Below are positions 63,001 to 64,000 of a DNA stretch of 64,000 bases, in pieces. The notes beneath the pieces were generated by a model. That model was not told the origin of the DNA, searched no databases, and saw only the letters and a program-made list of their open reading frames with translations. The stretch comes from Archilochus colubris (lineage: Eukaryota > Chordata > Aves > Apodiformes > Trochilidae), in contig CM041084.1 in assembly GCA_023079485.1 (NCBI GenBank), positions 62,157,709 through 62,221,708 on the forward strand, written 5' to 3'. Position numbers and translations under genes: made by a program. Each line of letters starts with the position of its first letter. Within the stretch, counting starts at the first letter, position 1.

Positions 63001-64000
63001 GGAGAAGAAGGGCAGAACCATGCCCCTCTGCATTAGAAGTCTATTAAAAATATTTTCAAAAATTTAAGGGAAAAAAAAGGAAACCCCGAAGGATAAAGGG
63101 AATTCAGCAGCTCACTTTTCTCCAGTGGTCTTCCACTGTCATGAACACCCTAAAAATAAGGGGGAGGTTCTCTTCTGTCATGCATACAGAAGATGATCCA
63201 TCTCTTCAGTGCATCAAGCATTAGCACACACAGGTATGAAATACAGGCATAAGATCAATAAGTTGCTACAAATGCATTATTTTTCATCAGGACCTCAAGT
63301 AAGTTAATCACTTCAAGAAACATGCTGAAGCCAAAGGGACTTAGGTGTTTTCCCTCCCCAGGCCCTCAATATATAAATACAAGTATCTATTTGATCAGCT
63401 CCCAAAAATCAAGAAAATAGTAAGTGAATGCAGAACTCACCAGATTTTGCCAGATCCTGATACGCTTTGAAGGCCAATGCTCCTTGAAACTAGTAACAGT
63501 TTAAAACAGATAAGAAAAGCTACTTTCTTTACATAGCAGGTAATGAATCTGGAATCTGTCCCTGCCTTGTTTGCCTTCCTGCCCTGCATGGGATGAAAGC
63601 AATGTTTCTTACCTCCTCATCTTTCCCAAATCTCAGCTATCAACATGCCTTAAACTAGGGAAGATTGCACAGCAAGAAGGAAATCTGTGTTACTAAATAG
63701 AAAGGTGAAAAGTTGTGTCATTTTAAGAACAGGGAAATATACCAACAAATATATATTATAATATTTCTCACATCTTTTGGAGGTGGTGGGGAAGGGAGCC
63801 TAAAAATAAAAACAACAACAAACCCTAAAACCAGTTTGCTCTAGTTAAGATAATCCAGGCATAACATTTATATGAGAACATAAAATACAGCACACAGCTG
63901 TAAGTAAAACAATATGTGTGTTCCTGAATAATGGGAAAATAGCTTGCCAATAAGGAGATATTTTGAGCAAATGAAAGATGACCTGGAATTGACTCTGAAG

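Larger units (their letters stand above)
57146..64000. other. Gene-free unique sequence, right part
   Basis: No defensible gene. The longest frames (60525-61004 forward, 159 codons; 60319-60741 reverse, 140 codons) overlap and show no domain. Two ancient palindromic remnants (58.1 and 59.3 kb), a T/C-rich tract at 61.19 kb and an AT-rich motif-dense segment at 62.57-63.0 kb are listed separately. Confidence 0.55.

Noticed and set aside
1..64000. CRISPR array, tRNA, rRNA, or intact endogenous retrovirus.
   Set aside because: No regularly spaced repeats, no cloverleaf-like tRNA box pair noticed, no rRNA stretches, and no paired LTRs or retroviral-type polymerase motifs; the only RT motifs are of the CR1 non-LTR type. 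A covariance-model search was not possible.

Overview
The window looks like bird nuclear DNA, and mostly non-coding. The best evidence is the repeat content. There are six CR1 non-LTR retrotransposon copies in both orientations, most ending in the ATTCTRTG-type octamer tail typical of avian CR1. There are also several degraded copies of old palindromic amniote repeats containing the 'gaagtcaatggga' core. I see no bacterial operon structure, no rRNA or tRNA gene, no CRISPR array and no intact retrovirus. The species cannot be fixed from this sequence alone.

Layout. 1-13.5 kb: unique sequence with poly-A/T tracts, an A-rich low-complexity stretch (8.58-8.73 kb) and one ancient palindromic repeat (10.9 kb). 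13.5-15.1 kb: two CR1 3' ends pointing towards each other's tails (one sense, one antisense). 15.1-27.7 kb: unique sequence, including AT-rich stretches with clustered homeodomain-type motifs (18.2 and 22.1-22.5 kb). 27.7-28.6 kb: an antisense CR1 and a very short sense CR1 tail. 28.6-36.5 kb: unique sequence with a MIR-like remnant and candidate conserved elements. 36.54-38.56 kb: the most informative locus. A 5'-truncated CR1 with recognisable reverse-transcriptase motifs is preceded by a 112-bp copy of sequence lying about 0.5 kb beyond its 3' end, and then by a 17-bp copy of sequence lying about 1.4 kb upstream. 38.6-56.9 kb: unique sequence, poly-A/T tracts and a roughly 300-bp polypurine block (51.64-51.96 kb). 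56.9-57.1 kb: an antisense CR1 of another subfamily. 57.1-64 kb: unique sequence with two ancient palindromic remnants.

Genes. I found no host protein-coding gene I can defend. All open frames outside CR1 are short, lack recognisable domains, and have the lengths expected by chance. The only recognisable protein sequence is the decayed CR1 ORF2 (reverse transcriptase and C-terminal tail). The window may be intergenic or lie inside a large intron; the sequence alone does not decide which.

Main observation. The CR1 insertion at 36.67-37.93 kb appears to carry about 127 bp of patchwork filler at its 5' junction, copied from both flanks in direct orientation. This fits template switching during completion of the insertion. 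A long target-site duplication with downstream transduction, or an assembly duplication, are the alternatives to exclude.
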